DNA of 64,000 nt from Candidatus Sphingomonas colombiensis. GTDB taxonomy: Bacteria; Pseudomonadota; Alphaproteobacteria; Sphingomonadales; Sphingomonadaceae. Numbering within the stretch: the stretch's first letter is position 1; every line of letters starts with the position of its first letter. Both the position numbers and the translations under genes were made by a program. Below are positions 46,304-55,636 of the stretch, one piece after another. The notes under the pieces were generated by a model, which had not been told where the DNA came from, searched no databases, and saw nothing but the letters and a program-made list of their open reading frames with translations. The stretch is taken from positions 565,501 to 629,500 of the forward strand of contig CP119315.1 in assembly GCA_029202845.1 (NCBI GenBank), read 5' to 3'.

Positions 46304-47226
46304 TGGCCGACAATGATACAGTCCTGACCGCCGCCGAAGCGTGGAAAGGCGCGCCGATGGCGCTTGCCACCGTGGTTTCGACCTGGGGCTCCGCGCCGCG
46401 CCCGCGGGGCAGCCATATGCTCGTCCATGCCGACGGCCGGTTCGAGGGATCGGTTTCCGGCGGCTGTGTGGAGGGCGATATCCTGGACACCGCCGCGCAG
46501 GTGATCGCCGGCGCGCCGTTCCAGCTCAAACATTATGGTGTGGCGGACGCGAGCGCGTGGGAGGTCGGGCTGCCCTGTGGCGGCGAGATCGCGGTGCTGG
46601 TGCAACCGGTGGCGGCGGCGGGCTTCGACCCCGCGCTGTTCGATCGTATCCGTGCCGCGCGCGATGCGGGAACGGCGCTTTCCGTCACCACCGATCTTTC
46701 CACCGGGCATAGCGGCATGGATTTGCCCAGCACCGCCGATGCCTTCGTCAACCGTTACGATCCGCCGCGCCGGCTGTTGATCGTGGGCGCGGTGCAGATC
46801 GCGCAGGCGCTGGTCGGGCTGGCGCATACGCTGGGCATCGAGACGGTGGTGATCGACCCGCGCGGCCGTTTCCTGACCGAAGAACGCTTCCCGGCCGCCA
46901 CGCTCGATGACCGCTGGCCCGACGAAGCCGTCGCCGCGCACCGCCCCGGCCCCTCCACCGCCGTCGTTACCTTGAGCCACGATACCAAGATCGACGATCC
47001 CGCGTTGATCGCCGCGCTCGCCAGCCGCGCCGGCTATGTCGGCGCGCTCGGCAGCCGCCGCAGCCACGCCGCGCGGCGCGAACGGCTGGGCGCGGCGGGC
47101 GTGGCATCGGATGCGCTCGACCGTATCGACGCGCCGGTGGGCCTGGATATCGGCGCGATCGGCCCGGCGGAGATCGCGCTTTCCATCGCCGCAGCAATGA
47201 TAGGACGATTCAATGATCAAGGTTGA
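46303..47226 (+). CDS. XdhC-family molybdenum-cofactor chaperone (PaoD-like)
   Basis: 307 residues. An XdhC/CoxI N-terminal domain (LATVVSTWGSAPRPRGSHML, then SVSGGCVEGDI) precedes a Rossmann-like XdhC_C domain (RRLLIVGAVQIAQALVGLAH and YVGALGSRRSHAARRERL). These proteins bind and sulfurate Moco and insert it into the large subunit. TGATG overlap with paoC supports service to this enzyme. Confidence 0.9.
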   Translation: MADNDTVLTAAEAWKGAPMALATVVSTWGSAPRPRGSHMLVHADGRFEGSVSGGCVEGDILDTAAQVIAGAPFQLKHYGVADASAWEVGLPCGGEIAVLVQPVAAAGFDPALFDRIRAARDAGTALSVTTDLSTGHSGMDLPSTADAFVNRYDPPRRLLIVGAVQIAQALVGLAHTLGIETVVIDPRGRFLTEERFPAATLDDRWPDEAVAAHRPGPSTAVVTLSHDTKIDDPALIAALASRAGYVGALGSRRSHAARRERLGAAGVASDALDRIDAPVGLDIGAIGPAEIALSIAAAMIGRFNDQG

Positions 47227-47815
47227 GAAAACCGTGCTCGTGCTGCTCGCCGCCGGGAAATCCGAGCGGTTCGGCGATATCAGCTCCAAACTCGACGAGC
47301 TGTTTCTGTCACGCCCACTGGGGCTGCATATCGCGGTGACGCTGGAGGACGTGCCGTTCATGGAGCGGATCGCGATCGTCAACGGCACCAAAATCGATTA
47401 CGCCCGGCATAATTTCACGATCGTCCACAACGATGCGCCCGAACGCGACATGGCGTCATCGGTCCGAATGGGGGTGGAGACGGCAAGAGCGCACGGCGCG
47501 ACGGCGGTGATCATCGCATTGGCCGATATGCCGCGCGTTACCGCGACCCACATCTATCGTCTGCTCGATGCCGCGGATGGGGAACATGCCGTGGTGGCTT
47601 CCAGCAACGGCCGTTTTCCGTTGCCGCCGGTGCTGTTCGGCGCGGCGCGCTTTGATGAGGTGCTCGCGATCACGGGCGATCAGGGCGCGCGCGACATGAT
47701 CTCCGCCGGCGTCCACGTCGTCGCCAATGAGCAGGAGTTGATCGACGTCGACACGCCGGAGGAGCTGGAGCAGCTCCGCGCGCTCGTCAACGCCCCGGAA
47801 GCGCGAGGGCGGTGA
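47213..47815 (+). CDS. MobA/MocA-like molybdopterin nucleotidyltransferase
   Basis: 200-residue nucleotidyltransferase with the N-terminal signature VLVLLAAGKSERFG and the catalytic Asp in ALADMPRVT. MocA-type enzymes attach CMP to molybdopterin, the cofactor form used by Pao-type aldehyde oxidases, and MobA attaches GMP. Its start overlaps the XdhC gene by 14 bases. CMP transfer is inferred from the operon and not shown by residues alone. Confidence 0.88.
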   Translation: MIKVEKTVLVLLAAGKSERFGDISSKLDELFLSRPLGLHIAVTLEDVPFMERIAIVNGTKIDYARHNFTIVHNDAPERDMASSVRMGVETARAHGATAVIIALADMPRVTATHIYRLLDAADGEHAVVASSNGRFPLPPVLFGAARFDEVLAITGDQGARDMISAGVHVVANEQELIDVDTPEELEQLRALVNAPEARGR

Positions 47816-47845
47816 ATTCATCCACCGCCCCCGGCAATCTTTCCG

Positions 47846-49825
47846 TTATTCCAGCTCCAGGATCACTTGATCGACCTGCAGGCTCTCGCCCGCAGCGGCG
47901 CTGACGGTCTTCACCACGGCGGATTTTTCGGCGCGAAGAATGTTTTCCATCTTCATCGCCTCGACCACCGCGAGTGCCTGCCCTGCTTCGACCTTGTCGC
48001 CTTCCTTCACGTCCAGGCGGACGAGCAGGCCCGGCATCGGCGCGATCAGGAACCGCGACAGATCGGGCGGCACCTTCTCGATCAGATGCTTGGCATAAGG
48101 TGCAATCCGCGCCGGCAGCACGCGCGCCTTGTGCGTCGCGCCGCGCACGTTGAGCGTGAAGCCGGTGCTGGTGCGCGCGATCTTCACCGTCAGCGGCTCC
48201 TTGCCGTCGACCGTCGCGATGCGATCGCCGGGGGCATAGACGATGTCGCCATCGACGCCCACGCCGTCCACCGTCACGCCATCGGCATCGATCGTCACCG
48301 CGTGATCGGCCTTGCCGATCCGCACCACCCATTCGTCCGGCGCCGCGAGCGTGGCGCCAAGCTGGCCATCGACCAGCCGCGCGCGCTCCGCCCATTCGAC
48401 CGCCGCATGCGCCGCAACGCCGGCCAGCGTCCGCACCAGCGCATCCGATGCCGGGGCGCCATGGAAGCCATCGGGATATTCCTCCGCGATGAACCCCGTG
48501 GTGATGTTGCCCGAACGGAAACGCGGGTGCTGCATCAGCGCGGAGACGAAATCGAGGTTGGTGCCCGGCCCGGCGATCTCGAACGCATCGAGCGCCGCGA
48601 TCTGCTTGTCGATCGCCTCTTCGCGCGTTTTGCCATGGGTGATCAGCTTCGCGATCATCGGATCGTAGAACATGCTGACCTCGCCGCCCTCGCGCACGCC
48701 GTCATCGACGCGCACGCCATCGGTCGCCGCCGGCGGATTGTAGCGCACGAGGCGACCGATCGAGGGCAGGAAGCCGCGATACGGATCTTCGGCATAGACG
48801 CGGTTCTCGACCGACCAGCCGTTGATCTTCACGTCCTTCTGCGCGAACGACAGTTTCTCGCCGGCCGCGACGCGGATCATCTGTTCGACCAGATCGAGCC
48901 CGGTGATCTCCTCCGTCACCGGATGCTCCACCTGAAGCCGGGTGTTCATTTCGAGGAAGTAGAAGCTCTCGCCGGTCTTGTCCGCGCCGGAGACGATCAG
49001 CTCGACCGTGCCCGCGCTGTAATAGCCGACCGCGCGCGACAGCGCGACCGCCTGCTCGCCCATCGCCTTGCGCATCTTGGGCGTGACGAACGGCGACGGC
49101 GCTTCCTCGACAACCTTCTGGTGGCGACGCTGCACCGAACATTCGCGCTCGTTCAGATAGACGATGTTGCCGTGCTGATCGCCGAGCACCTGAATCTCGA
49201 TGTGGCGCGGGCTTTCGATGAACTTCTCGATGAACACGCGATCGTCGCCGAAGCTCGCCAGACCCTCGCGCTTGGTCGCCTCGAAGCCCTCGCGCACGTC
49301 CTTTTCGGACCAGGCGAGCCGCATCCCCTTGCCGCCGCCGCCGGCCGAGGCCTTCATCATCACCGGATAGCCGATGTCGGACGCGATCTTCACCGCCGCC
49401 TCGGTATCCGCGATCTCACCGAGGAAGCCGGGTACGACGTTGACGCCAGCCGCCTTGGCGAGCTTCTTCGATTCGATCTTGTCGCCCATCGCCGCGATCG
49501 CCTTGGGCGGCGGGCCGACGAAGGCGATGCCCGCGTCCGCGCACGCCCGGGCGAAGCTCTCACGCTCGGACAGGAAACCATAGCCGGGATGGATGCAATC
49601 CGCGCCGGTCGCCTTGGCCGCCGCAAGGATCAGATCGGCCTTGAGGTAACTTTCCGCCGCCGGTGCCGGTCCGAGCCGCACCGCCTCGTCCGCCATCAAC
49701 ACATGCGGCGCACGCACATCCGCATCCGAATAGACCGCGACCGTCGCGATCCCCATCTTCTTCGCCGTGCGAAACACCCGGCAAGCGATCTCGCCACGAT
49801 TGGCGACAAGGATTTTCTTGAACAT
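47846..49825 (-). CDS. pccA: Propionyl-CoA (acyl-CoA) carboxylase alpha subunit
   Basis: 659 residues: biotin carboxylase (FKKILVANRGEIACRVFRTA, GGGGKGMRLAW for ATP, EMNTRLQVEHPVTEEI), a middle BT domain, and a C-terminal biotin carrier with the biotinylated Lys in VEAMKMEN. It carboxylates biotin with bicarbonate and ATP for transfer by PccB. Propionyl rather than acetyl or methylcrotonyl substrate is inferred from the downstream mutase and epimerase. The ATG at 49825 has GAGGAAG upstream; TTG 49837 would add four residues. It is the last gene of the run, 79 bases after bioB. Confidence 0.95.
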   Translation of the reverse strand: MFKKILVANRGEIACRVFRTAKKMGIATVAVYSDADVRAPHVLMADEAVRLGPAPAAESYLKADLILAAAKATGADCIHPGYGFLSERESFARACADAGIAFVGPPPKAIAAMGDKIESKKLAKAAGVNVVPGFLGEIADTEAAVKIASDIGYPVMMKASAGGGGKGMRLAWSEKDVREGFEATKREGLASFGDDRVFIEKFIESPRHIEIQVLGDQHGNIVYLNERECSVQRRHQKVVEEAPSPFVTPKMRKAMGEQAVALSRAVGYYSAGTVELIVSGADKTGESFYFLEMNTRLQVEHPVTEEITGLDLVEQMIRVAAGEKLSFAQKDVKINGWSVENRVYAEDPYRGFLPSIGRLVRYNPPAATDGVRVDDGVREGGEVSMFYDPMIAKLITHGKTREEAIDKQIAALDAFEIAGPGTNLDFVSALMQHPRFRSGNITTGFIAEEYPDGFHGAPASDALVRTLAGVAAHAAVEWAERARLVDGQLGATLAAPDEWVVRIGKADHAVTIDADGVTVDGVGVDGDIVYAPGDRIATVDGKEPLTVKIARTSTGFTLNVRGATHKARVLPARIAPYAKHLIEKVPPDLSRFLIAPMPGLLVRLDVKEGDKVEAGQALAVVEAMKMENILRAEKSAVVKTVSAAAGESLQVDQVILELE

Positions 49826-49904
49826 CAGCTTCCTCAACTCAATCGCCGGGCGTGAACACGCCGGAACGGAATTTAATCAATCATCACAACGCGCAATGGC
49901 GTGT

Positions 49905-50912
49905 TCACTCAGCCGCCTCGCACACCCGCATTGGCTCCTCGGCCACCATCGGCCGGACGCCCAGCTTCGCGAACAGCGCCGCGTCCGCGCTGTCGCCGCG
50001 ATTGCCGGTGGTGAGAAGCTTGTCGCCGGTGAAGATCGAGTTCGCGCCCGCCATGAAGCACAGCGCCTGCGTCGCTTCCGACATGCTCTCGCGACCCGCG
50101 CTCAGCCGCACCATGCTCATCGGCATGGTGATGCGCGCCACCGCGACGGTGCGGACGAACTCGATATCGTCGATCTTGGCGAGCGGCGTGTCCGCGAGCA
50201 TGTCACCCAGCACCGTGCCCTTCACCGGCACCAGCGCATTGACCGGCACGCTTTCCGGGTGGCGCGGCAAGGTGGCGAGCGCGTGGACGAAGCCGACGCG
50301 ATCCTCGCGCGTCTCGCCCATGCCGACGATCCCGCCGCAGCACACATTGATGCCCGCGCTGCGGACATTCTCCAGCGTCTCCAGCCGATCGGCGAAGGTG
50401 CGCGTGGTGATGACCGAGTCATAGCGCTCGGGCGAGGTGTCGATATTGTGATTGTAGTAATCGAGCCCGGCATCCGCGAGCTGGCTTGCCTGAGCTGGGG
50501 TAAGCATCCCCAGCGTCATGCAGGTTTCCATGCCCATCTGGCGCACGCCCTTCACCATCTCGATGATGGCGGGCATGTCCTTGTCCTTCGGGTTGCGCCA
50601 CGCCGCGCCCATGCAGAAACGCTGCGAGCCGCTGTCCTTCGCCTGCGCCGCCATCTGGAGCACGGCGCGCGGGTCCATCAGCTTGGTCGCCTTGACGCCG
50701 CTTTCGGCGCTGGCGGACTGCGAGCAATAGCCGCAATCTTCGGGGCAGCCGCCGGTCTTGATCGAGAGCAGGGTGCACATCTGCACCTCGCCCGCCGCGT
50801 GATGCGCGCGATGCGTGGATTGCGCGCGCCACATCAGTTCGTCGAATGGCAACGCGAACAGCTCGGCGACTTCCTCGCGCGTCCAGTCATTGCGGGTGGT
50901 CATGTCGTTCAT
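49905..50912 (-). CDS. bioB: Biotin synthase
   Basis: Radical SAM enzyme that inserts sulfur into dethiobiotin. 335 residues with the radical-SAM triad CPEDCGYCSQS and conserved YNHNIDTS and GIVGMGE. The auxiliary [2Fe-2S] ligands are expected in KDSGSQRFCMGA and INVCCGG and the Arg near MVRLSAGRESM. The start overlaps the metY stop (ATGA). Its place in a propionyl-CoA carboxylase operon, away from other bio genes in the window, suggests biotin supply for PccA. Confidence 0.96.
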   Translation of the reverse strand: MNDMTTRNDWTREEVAELFALPFDELMWRAQSTHRAHHAAGEVQMCTLLSIKTGGCPEDCGYCSQSASAESGVKATKLMDPRAVLQMAAQAKDSGSQRFCMGAAWRNPKDKDMPAIIEMVKGVRQMGMETCMTLGMLTPAQASQLADAGLDYYNHNIDTSPERYDSVITTRTFADRLETLENVRSAGINVCCGGIVGMGETREDRVGFVHALATLPRHPESVPVNALVPVKGTVLGDMLADTPLAKIDDIEFVRTVAVARITMPMSMVRLSAGRESMSEATQALCFMAGANSIFTGDKLLTTGNRGDSADAALFAKLGVRPMVAEEPMRVCEAAE

Positions 50913-52186
50913 GCAGCGTCCAATGCCTGCGCCAGATCGGCGATGATGTCGGAAATATTCTCGATCCCCACCGACACGCGCACCACGTCCGGCCCCGCGC
51001 CTGAGGCGGCGCGTTCCGCGTCGGGAAGCTGGCGGTGGGTGGTCGATGCGGGATGGATGATCAGCGAGCGCGTGTCACCCAGATTGGCGAGGTGGCTGAA
51101 CAGCTTGACCCCGGAGACGAGCGCGATGCCCGCCTCATATCCGCCCTTCAGCCCGAAGGTGAACACCGCCCCACCCTTGCCGCCGAGATAGCGTTGCGCG
51201 AGCGCGTGATAATGGTCGCCCGGCAGTCCGGCATAGGATACCCATGCCACCTTGGGATGGTTCGACAGCCATTCGGCCAGCGCCAGCGCGTTGGCGCAAT
51301 GGCGCTCCATGCGCAGCGCCAGCGTCTCCATGCCGGTCAGCGCGAGGAAGGCGTTCATCGGCGCCAGCGCTGGGCCGAGATCGCGCAGGCCGAGCGCGCG
51401 GCACGCCAGGATGAAGGCGGCATTGCCGAACGCTTCGGTGAACACCTTGCCGTGATAGGATTCGTTCGGCTGGCTCAGATACGGATATTTCCCGCCCTTC
51501 GTCCAATCGAACGTGCCCGCATCGACGATGATCCCGCCGATCGAATTGCCATGGCCGTTCAGGAACTTGGTGAGCGAATGCACCACCACGTCCGCGCCAT
51601 GCTCGATCGGGCGGCACAGCACCGGGGTCGCCAGCGTATTGTCGACGATCAGCGGAACGCCAGCGTCATGCGCGACTTTGGCGATCGCTTCGATATCCTG
51701 CACCACGCCGCCGGGGTTGGCGAGGCTCTCGATGAACACCGCGCGAGTATCCTCGGTGATCGCCGCCGCGACATTGGCTGGATCGTCGGCATCGACGAAG
51801 GTGGCGTCCCACGCCATCTTCTTGAAGCTCGATCCGATCTGGTTGAGCGACCCGCCGTAAAGCCGCTTCGCCGCGACGATATGCTTGCCCGGTTCCATCA
51901 GCGTGTGGAACGTGAGGAATTGCGCGGCATGGCCCGATGCCACCGCCAGCGCCGCCACGCCGCCCTCCAGCGCCGCGACCTTGCCCTCAAGCGCGCCGTT
52001 GGTGGGGTTCATCAGCCGCGTATAGATATTGCCCGGCGCATCGAGGTTGAACAGCGCCGCCGCGTGATCGACATCGTCGAACACATAGGATGCCGTCTGA
52101 TAGATCGGCGTGATCCGCGCCTTGGTGGTCGGATCGGGCGCCGTGCCGGCATGGACGGCGAGGGTTTCGATATGCTGGTCGGTCAT
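50909..52186 (-). CDS. metY: O-acetylhomoserine sulfhydrylase
   Basis: PLP enzyme that makes homocysteine from O-acetylhomoserine and sulfide. 425 residues, the long form with the inserted GKYPYLSQPNESYHG region typical of MetY. The PLP lysine is in VVHSLTKFLNGHG, and SGHAAQFLTF and YTRLMNPTN are family marks. It is coupled by ATGA to both the mutase gene upstream and bioB downstream. Its link to propionate is indirect, since methionine breakdown yields propionyl-CoA. Confidence 0.94.
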   Translation of the reverse strand: MTDQHIETLAVHAGTAPDPTTKARITPIYQTASYVFDDVDHAAALFNLDAPGNIYTRLMNPTNGALEGKVAALEGGVAALAVASGHAAQFLTFHTLMEPGKHIVAAKRLYGGSLNQIGSSFKKMAWDATFVDADDPANVAAAITEDTRAVFIESLANPGGVVQDIEAIAKVAHDAGVPLIVDNTLATPVLCRPIEHGADVVVHSLTKFLNGHGNSIGGIIVDAGTFDWTKGGKYPYLSQPNESYHGKVFTEAFGNAAFILACRALGLRDLGPALAPMNAFLALTGMETLALRMERHCANALALAEWLSNHPKVAWVSYAGLPGDHYHALAQRYLGGKGGAVFTFGLKGGYEAGIALVSGVKLFSHLANLGDTRSLIIHPASTTHRQLPDAERAASGAGPDVVRVSVGIENISDIIADLAQALDAA

Positions 52187-54324
52187 TCCGCTGCTTCCGA
52201 TTCAGGCGGCATGTTGTGGCCGAGCAACCGCAATACGTCCTCCGCCGCCTTGATGAGATTGGTGCCGGGGCCGAAGATCGCCTGCACGCCGGCATCGTAC
52301 AATGCCTGATAGTCCTGCGCGGGGATCACGCCGCCCGCCACCACCTTGATGTCGGCGCGGCCGGCATCCTTCAGATGGCCGATCAGTTCGGGGATCAGCG
52401 TCTTGTGGCCGGCCGCGAGGCTGGAGGCGCCGACCACGTCAACGTCCTTCTCCAGCGCCAGCGCGGCGGCTTCCTGCGGCGTCTGGAACAACGGCCCGGC
52501 GACCACCTCGAACCCGAGATCGCCGAACATCGACGAGACGAGGTTTGCCCCGCGATCATGCCCGTCCTGCCCCATCTTCGCGACGAAGATACGCGGCTTG
52601 CGGCCCAACCGGTTCTCGGTGGAATCGACGCCGCGCAGCAAGCGCGTCCAGCGCTCGTCATCGGTATAGGCGCCGCCGTAAATGCCCTTCACCGGCGTCG
52701 GGAAGGTGCCGAAGCGTCCGAACACATCCTCCATCGCCAGCGAGATTTCGCCGAGCGTCGCGCGTGCCCGCGCCGCCGCGACGGCGAGTTCGAGCAGGTT
52801 GCCGTCGCCCTTCGCGCCTTCACGCAGCGCATCGAGCGCCGCCTGGCAGGCCGCCTGATCGCGCGTCGCCTTCACCTGATTGATGCGGCGGATCTGTGCC
52901 TCGCGCACGGCATGGTTGTCGACATCGAGGATCTCGATCTCGTCCTCATTGGCGAGGCGATATTTGTTGACGCCGACGATCACGTCCTCAGCCCGATCGA
53001 CCCGCGCGGCGCGGCCCGCCGAGGCTTCCTCGATCATCGCCTTGGGCCAGCCGGCGGCGACCGCCTTGGCCATGCCGCCCTCGCGCTCGACGCGCTCGAT
53101 GATCTCCCACGCGCCATCGACGAGCTGCTGCGTCAGGCTCTCGATATAATAGCTGCCGCCGAGCGGATCGACGACCTTGGTCATCCCCGTCTCTTCCTGG
53201 ATCACGATCTGCGTGTTGCGCGCGATACGGGCGGAGAAGTCGGTCGGCAGCGCGATCGCCTCGTCGAGCGCGTTGGTGTGGAGCGACTGGGTGCCCCCCA
53301 GCATCGCCGCCATCGCCTCGATCGTGGTGCGGATGACGTTGTTATACGGATCCTGCTCGGTCAGCGAGACGCCGCTCGTCTGGCAGTGCGTGCGCAGCAT
53401 CTTGCTGCGCTCGTCCTTCGCGCCCAGCTTGGTCATCACGCGATGCCACAGCACGCGCGCCGCGCGCAGCTTCGCCACCTCCATGAAGAAGTTCATGCCG
53501 ATCGCGAAGAAGAAGCTCAGCCGCCCGGCGAACTTGTCGATATCAAGTCCGGAGGCGACGCCGTATTTCACATATTCCATGCCATCGGCGATGGTGAACG
53601 CCAGCTCCTGAAGCTGCGTCGCCCCCGCTTCCTGCATGTGATAGCCGGAGATCGAGATGCTGTTGAACTTCGGCATCTCGCGGCTGGTATAGCCGAAGAT
53701 GTCCGAGATGATCCGCATGCTCGGCTCAGGCGGGTAGATATAGGTGTTGCGGACCATGAACTCCTTCAGGATGTCGTTCTGGATGGTCCCGTCGAGCAAC
53801 TTGCGCTCGACCCCCTGCTCCTCGCCCGCGACGATGAAGAAGGCGAGGATCGGGATCACCGCGCCGTTCATCGTCATGGAAACCGACATCTGATCGAGCG
53901 GAATGCCGTCGAACAGGATCTTCATGTCCTCGACGCTGTCGATCGCCACGCCGGCCTTGCCCACATCGCCCGTCACGCGCGGGTGATCGCTGTCATAGCC
54001 ACGGTGCGTCGCGAGATCGAACGCGACCGACAGGCCCTTCTGCCCGGCCGCGAGATTGCGGCGATAGAAAGCGTTCGATTCCTCGGCGGTGGAGAAACCG
54101 GCATATTGCCGGATCGTCCACGGCCGCCCGGCATACATGGAGGCGCGCACGCCGCGCGTGAACGGCGCGAAACCGGGCAGGCCCGGATCGACCGTCACGT
54201 CGGCTGCGGTGTAGAGCGGCTTGACCGCGATCCCCTCCGGCGTTTGCCAGGTGAGATCCTTGCCCTTCACCTCCTTGGCGGCGGCGGCGGACCAGTTATC
54301 GAGCGTCGGCTTGCTATCGGTCAT
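52183..54324 (-). CDS. scpA: Methylmalonyl-CoA mutase, single-chain
   Basis: Adenosylcobalamin enzyme that turns (R)-methylmalonyl-CoA into succinyl-CoA. 713 residues: an N-terminal substrate barrel (WTIRQYAGFSTAEESNAFYR, ISGYHMQEAGATQLQELAFT), a linker, and the C-terminal B12 domain with GQDGHDRGANLV (DxHxxG, lower axial His), VVGASSLAAGHKTL and VVAGGVIP. The length equals the large active subunit family, so no second subunit is needed. The G-protein chaperone MeaB is not in this window. Confidence 0.96.
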   Translation of the reverse strand: MTDSKPTLDNWSAAAAKEVKGKDLTWQTPEGIAVKPLYTAADVTVDPGLPGFAPFTRGVRASMYAGRPWTIRQYAGFSTAEESNAFYRRNLAAGQKGLSVAFDLATHRGYDSDHPRVTGDVGKAGVAIDSVEDMKILFDGIPLDQMSVSMTMNGAVIPILAFFIVAGEEQGVERKLLDGTIQNDILKEFMVRNTYIYPPEPSMRIISDIFGYTSREMPKFNSISISGYHMQEAGATQLQELAFTIADGMEYVKYGVASGLDIDKFAGRLSFFFAIGMNFFMEVAKLRAARVLWHRVMTKLGAKDERSKMLRTHCQTSGVSLTEQDPYNNVIRTTIEAMAAMLGGTQSLHTNALDEAIALPTDFSARIARNTQIVIQEETGMTKVVDPLGGSYYIESLTQQLVDGAWEIIERVEREGGMAKAVAAGWPKAMIEEASAGRAARVDRAEDVIVGVNKYRLANEDEIEILDVDNHAVREAQIRRINQVKATRDQAACQAALDALREGAKGDGNLLELAVAAARARATLGEISLAMEDVFGRFGTFPTPVKGIYGGAYTDDERWTRLLRGVDSTENRLGRKPRIFVAKMGQDGHDRGANLVSSMFGDLGFEVVAGPLFQTPQEAAALALEKDVDVVGASSLAAGHKTLIPELIGHLKDAGRADIKVVAGGVIPAQDYQALYDAGVQAIFGPGTNLIKAAEDVLRLLGHNMPPESEAAE

Positions 54325-54344
54325 GTCACTCTAACTCCGGGGCG

Positions 54345-55133
54345 TTACGCGCCCTTGAACACCGGCTTGCGCTTTTCGAGGAAGGCCATCCCGCCCTCGC
54401 GTGCGTCTTCGGAACCACCGGCGGTGCGCTGACCCTCGGCCTCGGCGCGCAGCACCTCCTCGAACGACCCGTCGAGCGCGGTCAGGATGTTGCGACGCAT
54501 CGTCGACAGCGCGACGGTCGGCCCGGCGGCGAGCCGCGTCGCCAGCGCCAGCGCCTCTTCCTGCAACGCGGCATCGTCGACCGCCTTGTAGATCAGGCCC
54601 CAGCTTTCGGCCTGCTCCGCGCCGATCCGCTCGCCCAGCATCATCATCTGCGTCGCGCGCGCCTTACCGATCGTCTTGGCCAGCAGCCAGCTCGATCCGC
54701 CATCCGGCACCAGCCCGATGTTGACGAACGCCTGGAGGAAATAGGCTGACTTGCCCGCGAATACGAAATCACCGGCCAGACCGATCGAGCAGCCAACGCC
54801 AGCCGCCGCGCCATTGACCGCGGTGACGACCGGCACCGACAGCCGCATGATCTGCGACAATGCCGGGTTGTAATAGTTCATCAGCGCACGGTGGCTCGCA
54901 TCGCCGCCGCTCACCGCGCTCGCGCCGCCGCGTGCCTGAAGATCGGCGCCCGAACAAAACGCACGCCCCGCGCCGGTGATCAGCACCGCGCGCGCGCCTT
55001 GCAGGTTATAAAGCGCGGTCGTCAGATCTTCCGCCATCTGCAACGATGCGGCGTTGAGCCGATCGGGGCGGTTGAGCGTGATGACGAGGACATCGCCCTT
55101 CTTTTCGGTCAGGATCGTTTCGTATTCAGCCAT
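54345..55133 (-). CDS. Enoyl-CoA hydratase/isomerase family protein
   Basis: 262-residue crotonase-fold protein. VITLNRPDRLNAASLQMAED and the oxyanion-hole region AFCSGADLQ and NGAAAGVGCSIGLAGDFVFA are clear. A strong Glu is visible in LVPDGGSSWLL, with Asp at the second usual Glu position, a form seen in PaaG-like isomerases. The substrate is unknown. It may process propionyl- or branched-chain-derived acyl-CoAs in this operon. Confidence 0.9.
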   Translation of the reverse strand: MAEYETILTEKKGDVLVITLNRPDRLNAASLQMAEDLTTALYNLQGARAVLITGAGRAFCSGADLQARGGASAVSGGDASHRALMNYYNPALSQIMRLSVPVVTAVNGAAAGVGCSIGLAGDFVFAGKSAYFLQAFVNIGLVPDGGSSWLLAKTIGKARATQMMMLGERIGAEQAESWGLIYKAVDDAALQEEALALATRLAAGPTVALSTMRRNILTALDGSFEEVLRAEAEGQRTAGGSEDAREGGMAFLEKRKPVFKGA

Positions 55134-55143
55134 GTCGCTCTCC

Positions 55144-55563
55144 TCAGTGCTCGCCTTTTGGCGTTTCCATTAGCTCGACGAGCATGCCGCCGAAATCCTT
55201 GGGGTGGACGAACACGATCGGCGTGCCATGCGCGCCGATGCGCGGGCTCCCCAGCACGGTCGCGCCATTCGCTTTCATATGCGCGGCGGCTTCGTGAATG
55301 TCCGGCACCTCGAAACAGACGTGATGCTGCCCGCCGGCCGGGTTCTTCTTGAGGAAGCCCGCGATCGGCGAGGTTTCGTCATATGGCTCGATCAGCTCGA
55401 TCTGCGTGTTCGGCGCATCGATGAAGCACACCTTCACCCCCTGCGCCGGCAGGTCGAACGGATCCCCGATCGCGGTCGCGCCGAGCAGCAAGCGATAGGT
55501 CTCGATCGACTTGGCGATCGACGGCGTCGCGACGCCGACGTGATTCAGCCTTCCAAGCTGCAT
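55144..55563 (-). CDS. mce: Methylmalonyl-CoA epimerase
   Basis: 139 residues in the VOC fold. The metal ligands are the His in GRLNHVGVAT, His in GGQHHVCFEV and Glu in GGMLVELME, as in known epimerases. It converts (S)- to (R)-methylmalonyl-CoA between PccAB and the mutase. The ATG at 55563 has GAGGAATTGG upstream; a frame nine codons longer is less likely. Confidence 0.94.
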   Translation of the reverse strand: MQLGRLNHVGVATPSIAKSIETYRLLLGATAIGDPFDLPAQGVKVCFIDAPNTQIELIEPYDETSPIAGFLKKNPAGGQHHVCFEVPDIHEAAAHMKANGATVLGSPRIGAHGTPIVFVHPKDFGGMLVELMETPKGEH

Positions 55564-55583
55564 ATCCAATTCCTCAGTGTTTC

Positions 55584-55631
55584 CCCGCAAGTGCGGGAGG
55601 CCGGCCTGTGCTTCCGCCTTTGCGGGAGCAC
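55584..55631. repeat. Two adjacent hairpins in the pccB-mce gap
   Basis: CCCGCA-AG-TGCGGG (55584-55597) is followed by a second inverted repeat, GTGCTTCCGC-CTTT-GCGGGAGCAC (55608-55631), with one mismatch. They may protect or attenuate mRNA between pccB and the downstream genes. There is no T-run, so full termination is unlikely. Confidence 0.55.
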
Positions 55632-55636
55632 ATCAC

